A DNA stretch of 64,000 nt from Solirubrobacteraceae bacterium (GCA_030447275.1 JAUJPF010000010.1:1-64000); one strand, 5' to 3'; positions 16,159 to 24,664 are shown, numbered from the stretch's first letter. The notes: generated by a model from the letters alone, not told the origin. Numbers and translations: made by a program.

Positions 16159-16794
16159 ATGGTCCGCCGCGTTACCCCATCGCCGAGACGCGCGAAGGAC
16201 CGCGCGGACCAGGAGGGCCGAGCCTCGCCGGAACACGTCATCGACCAGCGGATCGTCAAGGCGCTTGCGCACCCGTTGCGCATCCGCATGCTGACGGTGC
16301 TGAACGAGCGCATCGCCAGCCCCAGCGAGCTGGCCGGCGAGCTCGACGAGCCGATCGGGAACGTGAGCTACCACATGCGCACGCTCGCCGACCTCGGCAT
16401 GGTCGAGCTGATGCGGACCGAGCCGCGACGCGGTGCGGTCGAGCACTACTACCGCGCGGTCGAGCGACCGCACCTGTCCGGCCAGGACTGGGCGACGCTG
16501 CCGCCGTCGGTCCGGCGCTCGTTCTCGGACGCGACGGGCCGCCAGATCCTCGACGACTTCACCGCCGCCGTGAAGGGCGGCGGCTTCGAGCGCGACGGCG
16601 CCCGCCTGCACCGGCTCGAGCTGAAGCTCGACCAGAAGGGCTGGGACGAGCTGGGCAAGCTGCTCGACGACGTCTCGCAGCGGATCGACAAGATCGCCGC
16701 GAAGGCGAAGGACCGCAAGGGCGACGACAAGTTCGCGGGCGGCGCGGTGCTGATGCTCTTCGAGGGCGCGGACGGCAAGCGCGGCAAGCGGTAA
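16159..16794 (+). CDS. ArsR-like winged-helix transcriptional regulator
   Basis: 211 residues. The N-terminal third is a winged helix of ArsR type: VKALAHPLRIRMLTVLNE, then ASPSELAGELDEPIGNVSYH as the recognition helix, then LADLGMVEL and EHYYRAVERP as the wing. There is no metal-binding cysteine motif, so a metal sensor is unlikely. The C-terminal 110 residues are helical and end in a lysine-rich tail. Transcribed alone and followed by a clear intrinsic terminator. It probably binds a small effector, not identifiable here. Confidence 0.82.
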   Translation: MVRRVTPSPRRAKDRADQEGRASPEHVIDQRIVKALAHPLRIRMLTVLNERIASPSELAGELDEPIGNVSYHMRTLADLGMVELMRTEPRRGAVEHYYRAVERPHLSGQDWATLPPSVRRSFSDATGRQILDDFTAAVKGGGFERDGARLHRLELKLDQKGWDELGKLLDDVSQRIDKIAAKAKDRKGDDKFAGGAVLMLFEGADGKRGKR

Positions 16795-16870
16795 GCGGTA
16801 AGGGCCGGGACGGAGACTCGGCAGAGCAGTTTCGCGACGGGCCCACCGGGGTGGTGGGGGCTCGGCTTTT

Positions 16871-16894
16871 CGGCCCCACGGAAGGGGCCGTTTT
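16871..16894 (+). terminator. Rho-independent terminator after the ArsR-like gene
   Basis: A perfect 7-bp stem CGGCCCC/GGGGCCG with a 6-base loop ACGGAA, followed directly by TTTT. It sits 77 bp after the stop codon of the regulator. One of the few hairpins in the window with a T run. Confidence 0.8.
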
Positions 16895-17066
16895 GCGACC
16901 GGCGCGAGCAGGTCGTCGAGCGCGCGATCCGCACCACCGGCCGCCAGCTGCGCCGCCACCGCGGCCGCCCCGGCGTCGTCGTGCCGAGGCCCACTCCGGC
17001 CCCGCCGGCGCACCCGCCCCGCGGCCGAGCGCAAGGCCGCCTGAGGGCTACACTCCTCCCGCTCCC
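16895..17066. other. Intergenic region upstream of tRNA-Trp
   Basis: 172 bp of very GC-rich sequence. One frame (DRREQVVERAIRTTGRQLRR...) reads like coding sequence and ends at a TGA at 17042-17044, but it lacks a start or a recognisable domain. Possibly a gene remnant. Nothing firmer can be said. Confidence 0.25.
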
Positions 17067-17138
17067 GGGGGAGTGAGTTAACGGCTATGCGCGCGGTCTC
17101 CAAAACCGTGAATCCGGGTTCGAATCCCGGCTCCCCCG
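17067..17138 (+). tRNA. tRNA-Trp (CCA)
   Basis: 72 nt. The acceptor GGGGGAG pairs with CTCCCCC, with discriminator G. The anticodon arm GCGGT/ACCGT encloses CTCCAAA, giving anticodon CCA. The T-arm is CCGGGTTCGAATCCCGG. The D-arm is short but acceptable for tRNA-Trp. Confidence 0.93.
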
Positions 17139-17207
17139 CTGGTGGCGAACGCGCCGCGTCCCCGAGCTCGGTGATCCGACGGCGGTGCCGCGCCGCTAGT
17201 CCTCTGC

Positions 17208-17549
17208 ATGGGAAGACGCCTCGCTCTCTGTGCAGTGGTGATCGTGCTCGTGGCGGCGATCGGCGGTCCCAGCGACGGCGCGGCGACCACCTCTCGCACG
17301 CACGTCGTGCGGCTGGTCGACATCGAGATCAAGCCGGCGGTCCTGCGCGTGCGGCGCGGCGCGACCGTCGAGTGGCGCTTCCTCGACCGCGTCGCCGCAC
17401 ACGACGTCACGAGCCGTGGGCGTCCCCGCTTCCGCAGCTCGGCGACGAAGCTCGAGGGCACGCATCGGGTGCGCTTCCGGCGGGCCGGCACGTACCGGTA
17501 CATCTGCACGGTGCACCCGAACATGCGCGGGCGCGTCGTCGTCCGCTGA
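17208..17549 (+). CDS. Secreted plastocyanin/cupredoxin-like protein
   Basis: 113 residues. The first 25 form a signal peptide (MGRRLALCAVVIVLVAAIGG). The mature part is a single cupredoxin barrel. Copper ligands of the type I site are visible: His in VAAHDV, then Cys, His and Met in YICTVHPNM. A small exported blue-copper protein of this kind carries electrons or buffers copper outside the membrane. It is monocistronic. Confidence 0.85.
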   Translation: MGRRLALCAVVIVLVAAIGGPSDGAATTSRTHVVRLVDIEIKPAVLRVRRGATVEWRFLDRVAAHDVTSRGRPRFRSSATKLEGTHRVRFRRAGTYRYICTVHPNMRGRVVVR

Positions 17550-17677
17550 GTGATCCGCGGAGCCGCAGGCAGCGAAATATCCTGCGCCCGACGGAGGGCT
17601 CGTCGCACACAGCACGAATTGCGTGTAGAAGCTCGCGTTCACGGCGGGCTACCGCCTATCCCAGGAGGAGACGTCAC

Positions 17678-18142
17678 ATGGCCACTTCAGCCGACACCAC
17701 CCGAGGCGACGCCGCGTCGACACGGGGCGACAAGACGCCCGCGCAGTGGTTCGCCTACCTCGCAGGAGCAGTGCTCGTCCTCGTGGGCATCCTCGGCTTC
17801 TTCGCCGACAGCACGTTCGACACGGGCAGCGGCATCGACGGCGACAAGCTGCTCGGGATCTTCGAGGTCAACGGGATCCACAACCTCGTCCACATCGCGA
17901 CGGGCCTGCTGCTCCTGGCCGTGGCGCCCAAGCGCGCGACGGCGAGGTACGGCGTCCTGGCGTTCGGCGCGGCGTACGCGCTCGTGACCGTCATCGGGCT
18001 GATCGACGGCGAGACCGTGCTCGGGCTGCTCCCCGTGAACCCGGCGGACAACGTCCTGCACATCGCGTTGACGATCGCCGCCCTGGTGGCGGGCTTCGCG
18101 TCGTCGGACGACGACACCCACGGCGGGAGGACGCGGGCCTAG
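17678..18142 (+). CDS. DUF4383-type membrane protein
   Basis: 154 residues from ATG, with AGGAGGAG eight bases upstream. Four hydrophobic segments are visible: WFAYLAGAVLVLVGILGFF, LVHIATGLLLLAVA, YGVLAFGAAYALVTVIGL and VLHIALTIAALVAGFA. The repeated NGIHNLVHIATG and PADNVLHIALT elements are the hallmark of the DUF4383 family, whose function is unknown. It ends 4 bp into the convergent Ku gene. Confidence 0.82.
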   Translation: MATSADTTRGDAASTRGDKTPAQWFAYLAGAVLVLVGILGFFADSTFDTGSGIDGDKLLGIFEVNGIHNLVHIATGLLLLAVAPKRATARYGVLAFGAAYALVTVIGLIDGETVLGLLPVNPADNVLHIALTIAALVAGFASSDDDTHGGRTRA

Positions 18143-19002
18143 GCCTTCGCCTTCGCGCGGCTCTTGGACTTCGAGCCGCCCTTCGCCTTCCCGCCATCGT
18201 CGTCCCCGCCCTCGCCCCGCGCCGCGTCGAGCGACTCGCGCAGCGCGGCCATGAGGTCGGGGACGGCGGCCGGGACCTCGGGGGCCTCCGGCGCCTTGAT
18301 CGTCTTGCCCTTCTGCTTGTCGCGGACGATCTTGCGCAGCCGGTCGCGGTGGCGGTCCTTGTACTGCGACGGGTCCCAGTCGACGCTCAGCTCCTCGATC
18401 AGCGCGACCGCGTGGCCGACCTCGGCCTTCGACGGCTGGTGCTTCTTCGTCGGCAGGTTCGGCAGCTCGCCGGTCGCGCGGATCTCGTCGGCGAACTTCA
18501 TCGTCACGAGGGCGAGCAGCCCGTCGCGGACGCGCAGCCCGACGAGGTACTCCTTCGTCCGCATCACCATCCGCCCGAGCGCGACCCGTTCCGTCTTCTC
18601 CATCACGCCGACGAGCAGCTTGTAGGCGCGCAGCGCCCCCTCGCCCTCGGCGTTGGGGACGAGGAAGTACGGGTGGTCGAAGAAGATGGGGTCGATGTCG
18701 CCCAGGTGGACGAACTCCGATATGTCGATCGTGCGCGTCTTCTCCGGCTGCGCCGCCTCGAGCTCGAGGTCTGAGAGCATCACGTACCCGTCGCCGTCGG
18801 AGCGCGGGTAGCCGCTCACGACCTCCTCGTAGGGGATCGGGACGTCCTCCTCCTTGCAGTAGCGCTCGACGTGCAGCCGCGCGCCCGTCTCGGAGTCGAG
18901 CTGGTTGAAGTGCACGTCCCTGTCCTGGACCGCACTCACGAGCGCGACGGGCACGTTGACGAGCCCGAACGACAGCGACCCGCCCCACAGCGTGCGCGCC
19001 AT
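18139..19002 (-). CDS. ku: Ku protein (non-homologous end joining), copy A
   Basis: 287 residues. Bacterial Ku homodimers ring broken DNA ends and recruit the repair ligase. The core starts LWGGSLSFGLVNVPVAL, the canonical Ku opening, with FNQLDSETGARLHVERYC, then GYPRSDGDGYVMLSD, and IDPIFFDHPYFLVP. Residues 240-287 form a basic Lys/Ser/Gly tail, typical of the C-terminal extension that binds DNA. The start overlaps the end of the second Ku gene by one base, so they form a two-gene operon. Two non-identical Ku copies suggest a heterodimer or division of labour. Confidence 0.93.
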   Translation of the reverse strand: MARTLWGGSLSFGLVNVPVALVSAVQDRDVHFNQLDSETGARLHVERYCKEEDVPIPYEEVVSGYPRSDGDGYVMLSDLELEAAQPEKTRTIDISEFVHLGDIDPIFFDHPYFLVPNAEGEGALRAYKLLVGVMEKTERVALGRMVMRTKEYLVGLRVRDGLLALVTMKFADEIRATGELPNLPTKKHQPSKAEVGHAVALIEELSVDWDPSQYKDRHRDRLRKIVRDKQKGKTIKAPEAPEVPAAVPDLMAALRESLDAARGEGGDDDGGKAKGGSKSKSRAKAKA

Positions 19003-19775
19003 CAGCCCTTGCTCGCCTTCAACGACGCCTCGAGCGCGGCCATCAGGTCGTCGCCGTCGCCCGGCGCCTCGGGCTCGGGGATCGAGATCTCCTCGCCCTT
19101 CTCCTTGGCCTTGACGACGTCGAGCACGTGCTCGCGGTAGGTGTCCTCGTAGCGGTCGGGCTCGAACTCGGCCGCGAGCGTCTCGACCAGCATCCCCGCC
19201 ATGTCGACCTCGCGCTTGCCCGGCGCCTTCGACGGCTCGTCGACGTCGAGCTCCGAGGGGTCGACGAGCTCGTCGGCGAAGCGCATGACCTGCATGCGCA
19301 GCACGCCCTCGACCGGCCGCACGCTGACGAGCAGCTCGCGCTGGCGCAGCGACACCCGGCCGATCCCGACGCGGCCGCTCTTCTCGAGCGCCTTGACGAG
19401 CAGCGCGTACGCGTCCTCCGCGTCCTTCTGGGGCGCCAGGTGGTACGGCTTGCCGTAGAAGACCGGGTCGATCTGGTCGGCCGGCACGAAGTCGGCGAGC
19501 TCGATCGCCTTGCGCGCCGGCTGGTCGGCGGCCTTGATCTCGTCGTCGGAGAGCACGACGTACTCGCCGTCCGAGACCTCGTAGCCCTTGACCACGCGGT
19601 CGCGCGAGATCTCCTTGCCGGCCTGCCCGACGAGCCGGTGGCCGACCTCGCTGCCGTCCTTGGAGTGCAGCTCGCGGAAGCGGATCGCCTTGTCCTCGAG
19701 CGCGCCGAACACCTTGATGGGGACGTTGACCGCGCCGAAGGCGACGGCGCCGTTCCAGATCGAGCGGGGAGCCAT
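19002..19775 (-). CDS. ku: Ku protein (non-homologous end joining), copy B
   Basis: 257 residues, first gene of the Ku pair. It opens SIWNGAVAFGAVNVPIKVF, then VGHRLVGQAGKEISRDRVV, GYEVSDGEYVVLSDDEI and IDPVFYGKPYHLAP, all Ku core elements. The tail is acidic then ends in a short LMAALEASLKASKG, without the long basic extension of copy A. The conserved LMAAL(E/R)ESL end is shared by both copies, consistent with an old duplication. A ligase that could act with it lies at 61.6 kb. Confidence 0.93.
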   Translation of the reverse strand: MAPRSIWNGAVAFGAVNVPIKVFGALEDKAIRFRELHSKDGSEVGHRLVGQAGKEISRDRVVKGYEVSDGEYVVLSDDEIKAADQPARKAIELADFVPADQIDPVFYGKPYHLAPQKDAEDAYALLVKALEKSGRVGIGRVSLRQRELLVSVRPVEGVLRMQVMRFADELVDPSELDVDEPSKAPGKREVDMAGMLVETLAAEFEPDRYEDTYREHVLDVVKAKEKGEEISIPEPEAPGDGDDLMAALEASLKASKG

Positions 19776-19806
19776 ACCGGCTCCAACCTACCCGGAAGCC
19801 GCGGGG

Positions 19807-20403
19807 TTACGAGGCCTGCAACTCGCCGCTCGCCAGCAGGCGCTGGACGGCGAAGATGAAGCGGGAGAGGCGGTCGTGGTCGGCGGCGCTCAGGTCGGTG
19901 AAGTGGATCGCCGTCATCTCGATCGTGGCGCGCACGACGCGGGCGTGGCAGGCGAGCGGATGGTGGTGGTCGGGGACGTCGATCTCGAGGCCGACGACGT
20001 CGTCGGCCTCGCCGAACCCGCCGCCGGCGAGCGACAGCCCGTCCGAGGAGACGTCGATCGTCTGGCCCTGCACGCGGAGGCCATCCGGGGTGAGGACGGT
20101 CACGTCGAGCGGGATCCGCAGGCGCGAGGACGAGCGCTGCTGCGGGACCTGGACGCCGTCGCGGACCACGAAGCGCAGGTCGTCCTCCTCGACGCCCCAG
20201 CTGGCGCGGCCCTTGAGCGCCACGAGGATCCCGCGGTGGCCGAAGATCAGGCTGGCGGCGCCCTCGAGCTCCTGCCGGCTGACGCGCGGGGCGGTGGACG
20301 GCCGCAGCGCGGCCTCCTCGCCGTTGACCGCGACCACGTGGCAGCGCAGCTGCGTCGCGCCGACGAGCAGCGTCACGTCCTGCTGCTCGGTGAGACGCCT
20401 CAC
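19807..20403 (-). CDS. PilZ-domain protein (c-di-GMP effector)
   Basis: 198 residues. The second half is a PilZ domain: RSSSRLRIPLDV near residue 90 supplies the RxxxR switch, and DVSSDGLSLAG the D/NxSxxG motif, which together bind cyclic di-GMP. The N-terminal ~85 residues form a YcgR-N-like beta domain. No motor or GGDEF gene is next to it, so the output is unknown. The binding residues are all present. Confidence 0.85.
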   Translation of the reverse strand: MRRLTEQQDVTLLVGATQLRCHVVAVNGEEAALRPSTAPRVSRQELEGAASLIFGHRGILVALKGRASWGVEEDDLRFVVRDGVQVPQQRSSSRLRIPLDVTVLTPDGLRVQGQTIDVSSDGLSLAGGGFGEADDVVGLEIDVPDHHHPLACHARVVRATIEMTAIHFTDLSAADHDRLSRFIFAVQRLLASGELQAS

Positions 20404-20449
20404 GACACGGTGATCGGCGCGAGCGCCGCCGGGTTGAGCGCGCGCCCGC

Positions 20450-21178
20450 CTACAGGCCCGGCCAGTGGCGGACGGCGTAGCCGCTCGTCTCGCGCAGCTC
20501 GTTGGTGAACCGCGAGCCCGTCTTCCCGCGGCGCGCCGCGCTCGTGTCGAAGCGCACCCCCGCGACGACCATGTAGACGTGCCCGGGGTTCGAGTAGAGC
20601 GTCACCCACTTGCCCTTGCCGGGCCGTCCCCACTTCATCAGCGGGCCGGACGCCAAGGGGGAGTCGAGCAGGCCGGCGGCGGCGAGGGCGTAGGAGACCG
20701 AGCCCGAGCAGTCGTAGCCGTTGTCCTGCCACTTGCCGTGGCCGCCGCCCCACTTGTACGGGCTGCGCGCGATCGTGTTGCCGGCCTCGATGATCGCCCG
20801 GACCTCCGGCGGCGCCTCGAGCGGCGGCAGCGCGACGCCGTTGGGGAGCACCTCGGCGCGCGTGGTCGCGTCGTCCTGCGACGGCTCGGGGAGCGGGGGA
20901 GGCTCGGGCGGCGGCGGGGGCGGCTCCTCGACGGTCTCCGCCGGCTCCGGGTCGGGCACGGCGGGGCGCGTGTTCTGCTTGGCAGGCCGCTCCTCGGCGT
21001 CGTCGTCGGCCGGGCGCTCCTGGGGCTCGTCGACGCGCGGCGCCCAGCGCCAGTCCTCGATCGACGCCGCGGCGGGCGCGGCGCTCGACGTCTCGCCGAA
21101 GACGGCGTACGCCAGCCCGCCGGCGCCGAGGCCGGCGACGAGCAGCAGGGCGATGAGCGGGAGCCGCAGGCGTCGCAC
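20450..21178 (-). CDS. Secreted/anchored NlpC/P60-type peptidoglycan hydrolase
   Basis: 242 residues. A hydrophobic N-terminus (LPLIALLLVAGLGAGGLAYAV) acts as signal or anchor. It is followed by a proline- and glutamate-rich spacer (residues ~50-105) that would cross the wall. The catalytic part has Cys in YDCSGSVSYAL, a GHVYMVV histidine, and the KWGGGHG segment before the Cys, the NlpC/P60 order. Such enzymes cut wall stem peptides. It diverges from uppP across about 40 bp, which fits a shared cell-wall theme. Confidence 0.8.
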   Translation of the reverse strand: MRRLRLPLIALLLVAGLGAGGLAYAVFGETSSAAPAAASIEDWRWAPRVDEPQERPADDDAEERPAKQNTRPAVPDPEPAETVEEPPPPPPEPPPLPEPSQDDATTRAEVLPNGVALPPLEAPPEVRAIIEAGNTIARSPYKWGGGHGKWQDNGYDCSGSVSYALAAAGLLDSPLASGPLMKWGRPGKGKWVTLYSNPGHVYMVVAGVRFDTSAARRGKTGSRFTNELRETSGYAVRHWPGL

Positions 21179-21219
21179 GGCGCTCAGGATGCCACGTCCT
21201 CTACCGTCCTCCGCCGCTC

Positions 21220-22035
21220 ATGGACGCCTTCGAGGCCATCGTGCTCGGCATCGTGCAGGGACTCACGGAGTTCCTGCCGATCTCGTCCTCCGGCCACCTC
21301 CGGATCGTGCCCGCGTTCGTCGGGTGGGAGGACCCGGGCGCCGCGTTCACCGCGGTGACCCAGCTCGGGACCGTCGCCGCCGTGCTCCTGTACTTCCGCC
21401 GCGACCTGCTGAACATCGCGCGCGGATGGCTCGCCGGGCTGCGCGATCCGGTCAAGCGGCGCGAGCCCGACTCGCGGATGGGCTGGTACCTGATCGTCGG
21501 GACGATCCCGATCGTGGTCATCGGCCTCACGTTCGACGACGCGATCGAGGACGACGCGCGCAACCTGACGCTGATCGGGATCACGCTCATCGCGCTCGGC
21601 CTGCTGCTTCTGCTGGCCGAACGGCTCGCCGACCACGTGCGGACGCTGGAGGACAAGACGTGGCGCGACGCGGTGATCATCGGCCTCGCGCAGGCGGCCG
21701 CGCTGATCCCGGGCGTGTCGCGCAGCGGCGCGACGATCACCGCGGGGCTCTTCCTCGGGTTCGAGCGCGCGGCCGCCGCGCGGTTCTCGTTCCTGCTGTC
21801 TGTTCCCGCGGTCGTGCTCGCCGGGATCTACCAGTCGCGGGACATCGGCGGCGAGGGCGCGGTCGGCTTTGTCCCGACCGCGCTCGCGACGGTGTTCGCG
21901 TTCGTCTCCGGCTACGCGGCGATCGCGTTCCTCCTGCGCTTCCTCGCGAGCCATACCACCGCGGTGTTCGTCGCGTACCGCGTGATCCTGGGGACCGTCG
22001 TGCTGGCGCTCGTGGGTGCCGGTGTGATCGAGTGA
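21220..22035 (+). CDS. uppP: Undecaprenyl-diphosphatase (UppP/BacA)
   Basis: 271 residues and about eight membrane segments. The enzyme removes a phosphate from undecaprenyl pyrophosphate to recycle the cell-wall lipid carrier. Signature 1 is GLTEFLPISSSGHL with the essential Glu and Ser, and signature 2 is PGVSRSGATI with the catalytic Arg. Both are intact and the length is normal for the family. It starts a plus-strand run with the CorA-type gene five bases downstream. Confidence 0.96.
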   Translation: MDAFEAIVLGIVQGLTEFLPISSSGHLRIVPAFVGWEDPGAAFTAVTQLGTVAAVLLYFRRDLLNIARGWLAGLRDPVKRREPDSRMGWYLIVGTIPIVVIGLTFDDAIEDDARNLTLIGITLIALGLLLLLAERLADHVRTLEDKTWRDAVIIGLAQAAALIPGVSRSGATITAGLFLGFERAAAARFSFLLSVPAVVLAGIYQSRDIGGEGAVGFVPTALATVFAFVSGYAAIAFLLRFLASHTTAVFVAYRVILGTVVLALVGAGVIE

Positions 22036-22039
22036 CGGC

Positions 22040-23017
22040 GTGATCGTCGAGTGCGCGGTCTACGAGGACGGCGTGCGCCGGGCGGGCGAGATCCCGCTCG
22101 AGCGCGCGTGTGAGGCGAGCCAGCAGGACGGCGCGTTCGTCTGGGTCGGGCTGTTCGAGCCGACGCCGGAGGAGTTCGAGGCGATGCGACGCGAGTTCGC
22201 GCTGCACCCGCTGGCGGTCGAGGACGCGCTCGGCGCCCACGAGCGGCCGAAGGTCGAGCGCTACGACGACATGACCTTCGTCGTGCTCAAGACGGCGTCG
22301 TACGTCGACGCGACCGAGGAGGTCCGCTTCGGCCAGGTGATGGTCTTCGTCGGCGAGTCGTTCGTCATCACCGTGCGTCACGGCGAGAACAACGACCTGC
22401 GCGAGGTGCGCCGCCGCGTCGAGGCCGACCCGGAGACGCTGCGCCGCGGGACGACCGCCGCGCTGCACGCGATCCTCGACTCCGTCGTCGACGCCTACGA
22501 GCCCGTCGTCGCCGGGCTCCAGAACGACGTCGACGAGGTCGAGCAGCAGCTCTTCGGCGACGGGGCCGGGGGCCAGGTCACCCTGCGCATCTACAAGCTC
22601 GGCCGCCAGGTGCTCGGGTTCTCGCGCGCCGTCGGGCCGCTGGTCGCGCCGGTCGAGCAGCTCGCGCGCGCCGGGCTCGCGGGTTCCGGCGACGACGAGA
22701 TGCGGTCGTACTTCCGCGACGTCTACGACCACGTCGTCCGGATCAACCAGCACGTCGAGTCCCAGCACGAGCTGCTCGCCAACATGCTCCAGGCCAACCT
22801 GACGCAGGTCAGCGTCCGGCAGAACGAGGACATGCGCAAGATCTCGGCGTGGGTGGCGATCCTCGCCGTGCCGACGATGATCGCCGGGATCTACGGCATG
22901 AACTTCGAGCACATGCCCGAGCTGAAGTGGGAGCTCGGGTATCCGGCGGTGCTGACCGTGATCGTCGTCGCGTGCTCGTTTCTCTACGTGCGGTTCAAGC
23001 GGGCGGGGTGGTTGTGA
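22040..23017 (+). CDS. corA: CorA-type magnesium/cobalt transporter
   Basis: 325 residues, GTG start 4 bp after uppP. The long soluble N-domain (residues 1-260) is followed by two C-terminal membrane helices. The pore signature YGMNFEHMPEL precedes the second helix. CorA forms a pentamer that imports Mg2+ down the membrane potential. The GMN triad is intact. The stop overlaps the SDR gene (GTGA). Confidence 0.93.
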   Translation: MIVECAVYEDGVRRAGEIPLERACEASQQDGAFVWVGLFEPTPEEFEAMRREFALHPLAVEDALGAHERPKVERYDDMTFVVLKTASYVDATEEVRFGQVMVFVGESFVITVRHGENNDLREVRRRVEADPETLRRGTTAALHAILDSVVDAYEPVVAGLQNDVDEVEQQLFGDGAGGQVTLRIYKLGRQVLGFSRAVGPLVAPVEQLARAGLAGSGDDEMRSYFRDVYDHVVRINQHVESQHELLANMLQANLTQVSVRQNEDMRKISAWVAILAVPTMIAGIYGMNFEHMPELKWELGYPAVLTVIVVACSFLYVRFKRAGWL

Positions 23018-23826
23018 GCTCGCGCGTCTTCGCGCCGGATCTCCTCGCCGGGCGGGTGGCGATCGTCACCGGCGGCGGGACGGGGCTCGGGAAGGCGACC
23101 GCGCGGGAGCTTCTGGCGTGCGGCGGGTCCGTCGTGATCGCGGGGCGGCGCGAGGAGGTGCTAGCCGCGGCGGCCGAGGAGCTCGGGTGCTCGTACTGCG
23201 CCGGGGACATCCGGTCGGCGGAGGACGCGGCGCGGATCGTCGCCGCCGCCGGCGACCGCGTCGACGTCCTGGTCAACAACGCGGGCGGCCAGTACTTCGT
23301 GCCGGCTGAGTCGATCGCGCTGAAGGGCTGGAACGCGGTCTGGCGGCTGAACGTCGGCGGGACGATGACGATGACCCGCGCCTGCGCGCCGGTGCTGTCG
23401 GGTGACGCGGCGGTGGTGAACGTGACGTTCTCGCCGCACCACGGGCTGCCGGGGATGACGCACTCGGGCGCGGCCCGCGCGGCGGTGGAGTCGCTGACGC
23501 GGTCGCTGGCGGCCGAGCTCGCCCCGGCGAGCGTCGTCGCCGTCGCCGCCGGGCACTTCCGGACGGACGCCCTGAAGAAGTACCCGGCGGGGATCGGCGA
23601 GGCGGCGGCTCGCACGGTGCCGCTCCAGCGCCTGGGCGAGGAGGAGGAGCATGCGTGGCTCGTGGCCCTGCTCGCGTCGCCGCTGGGCCGCGTGTTCAGC
23701 GGCTCCGTCGTCACGCTCGACGGCGCCCGCGACAACTGGTACGGCCCGTGGCCCCCGCCGGGGCTCGTCGGGGAGGGAGAGGAAGTCCCCACGGAGGAGC
23801 GGCGCCCGGCGGCACGCCCGAACTAA
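23014..23826 (+). CDS. Short-chain dehydrogenase/reductase, DECR-like
   Basis: 270 residues, GTG start. The nucleotide motif TGGGTGLGKATA and the structural NNAGG are normal for the family. Where classical SDRs have Tyr-x-x-x-Lys, this one reads HSGAARAAVESL, with neither the Tyr nor the Lys in place. The same pattern (GAA[RK]AAV, no Tyr) occurs in 2,4-dienoyl-CoA reductases, so reduction of an unsaturated acyl-CoA is the best guess. The C-terminal tail (PWPPPGLVGEGEE) is rich in Pro and Glu. Confidence 0.82.
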   Translation: MSSRVFAPDLLAGRVAIVTGGGTGLGKATARELLACGGSVVIAGRREEVLAAAAEELGCSYCAGDIRSAEDAARIVAAAGDRVDVLVNNAGGQYFVPAESIALKGWNAVWRLNVGGTMTMTRACAPVLSGDAAVVNVTFSPHHGLPGMTHSGAARAAVESLTRSLAAELAPASVVAVAAGHFRTDALKKYPAGIGEAAARTVPLQRLGEEEEHAWLVALLASPLGRVFSGSVVTLDGARDNWYGPWPPPGLVGEGEEVPTEERRPAARPN

Positions 23827-23898
23827 GCGGGTGGCGGGAATCGAACCCGTCTCTTTCAGCTTGGAAGGCTGACGTGCGAGCCACTACACCACACCCGC
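23826..23898 (-). tRNA. tRNA-Gly (UCC)
   Basis: 73 nt on the minus strand. The acceptor GCGGGTG pairs with CACCCGC. The anticodon stem TCAGC/GCTGA encloses CTTCCAA, giving anticodon TCC. The T-arm is CGGGTTCGATTCCCG. The 3' discriminator base shares the last base of the SDR stop codon. Confidence 0.93.
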
Positions 23899-23941
23899 GG
23901 GCCAGCAAGTCTACGTCCGGGTCGCGCTGTACGTTGCTCCC

Positions 23942-24391
23942 ATGCGACGTTGCAGTCGGTGTGGAGTCGAGAAGCCACTGGACGACTTCGCTTGGCACCG
24001 CCGTGACAGAGGGCAGCGTCGGCACCATTGTCGGCCCTGCCAGGCGGAGTATCGGCGCGAGCACTACTTGCGGAACCGGCGCCGCTACATCGAGCGTTCA
24101 CAGCGACGCAAGCGGGAGCTTTGGGCCGAACGAACGCAGCTGCTGCTCGACTACTTCGCTGAGCATCCATGCCGCGACTGCGGCGAGCGTGATCCGGTGG
24201 TTCTGGAGTTCGACCACCTTCGCGACAAGCGATTCAACATCGGCGCGAAGCTCGTGACGTACCCGTGGGTCGACGTCCTCGAGGAGATCGCGAAGTGTGA
24301 CGTCGTCTGCGCGAACTGCCACCGCCGGCGAACAGCGCAACGGCGGAGTTCGAATCGGGCGCGCCTCACGACCCTCGCGCCGATCGCGTAG
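23942..24391 (+). CDS. HNH endonuclease-like protein
   Basis: 149 residues. The N-terminus holds a zinc-ribbon (CSRCGVEKPLDDFAW...HHCRPCQAEYRR). The C-terminus has CRDCGE, then LEFDHLRDKRFNIG as the HNH beta-beta-alpha core, then CANCHRRRTAQR. Both zinc Cys pairs and the central DH pair are present, so it looks active. Codon use is less GC-biased than its neighbours (many A/T third positions), a sign of transfer. It sits alone between tRNA-Gly and tRNA-Pro, a typical niche of free-standing homing endonucleases. Confidence 0.8.
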   Translation: MRRCSRCGVEKPLDDFAWHRRDRGQRRHHCRPCQAEYRREHYLRNRRRYIERSQRRKRELWAERTQLLLDYFAEHPCRDCGERDPVVLEFDHLRDKRFNIGAKLVTYPWVDVLEEIAKCDVVCANCHRRRTAQRRSSNRARLTTLAPIA

Positions 24392-24424
24392 CCGCAGACA
24401 CAGCGGCTACGATCTGCCCGACCA

Positions 24425-24498
24425 CGGGGAGTGGCGCAGTCTGGTAGCGCACCCGGCTGGGGGCCGGGCGGTCGCAGGTTCAAATCCTGTCTCCCCGA
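24425..24498 (+). tRNA. tRNA-Pro (GGG)
   Basis: 74 nt. The acceptor CGGGGAG pairs with CTCCCCG, with discriminator A. The anticodon stem CCCGG/CCGGG encloses CTGGGGG, giving anticodon GGG. The T-arm is GCAGGTTCAAATCCTGT. Confidence 0.93.
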
Positions 24499-24664
24499 CT
24501 CGCGGGACCCCGACTGCACCACGGCACGTACCCCGATCGAACCGGTCGAGGTTTGCGCCGAGGGTGCGATGCGCGCTCTCCGGTCGACGGTCGCGAAGGA
24601 AATCTCCCGCGGGCGTGGGCGTCGAGTAGGCTTGGCCGAACGCGGCGACCGGGAGGTCTCTCAG

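Noticed and set aside
16895-17066. Small gene before tRNA-Trp
   Set aside because: One coding-like frame but no start codon with a ribosome site and no family resemblance. Left as an intergenic note.
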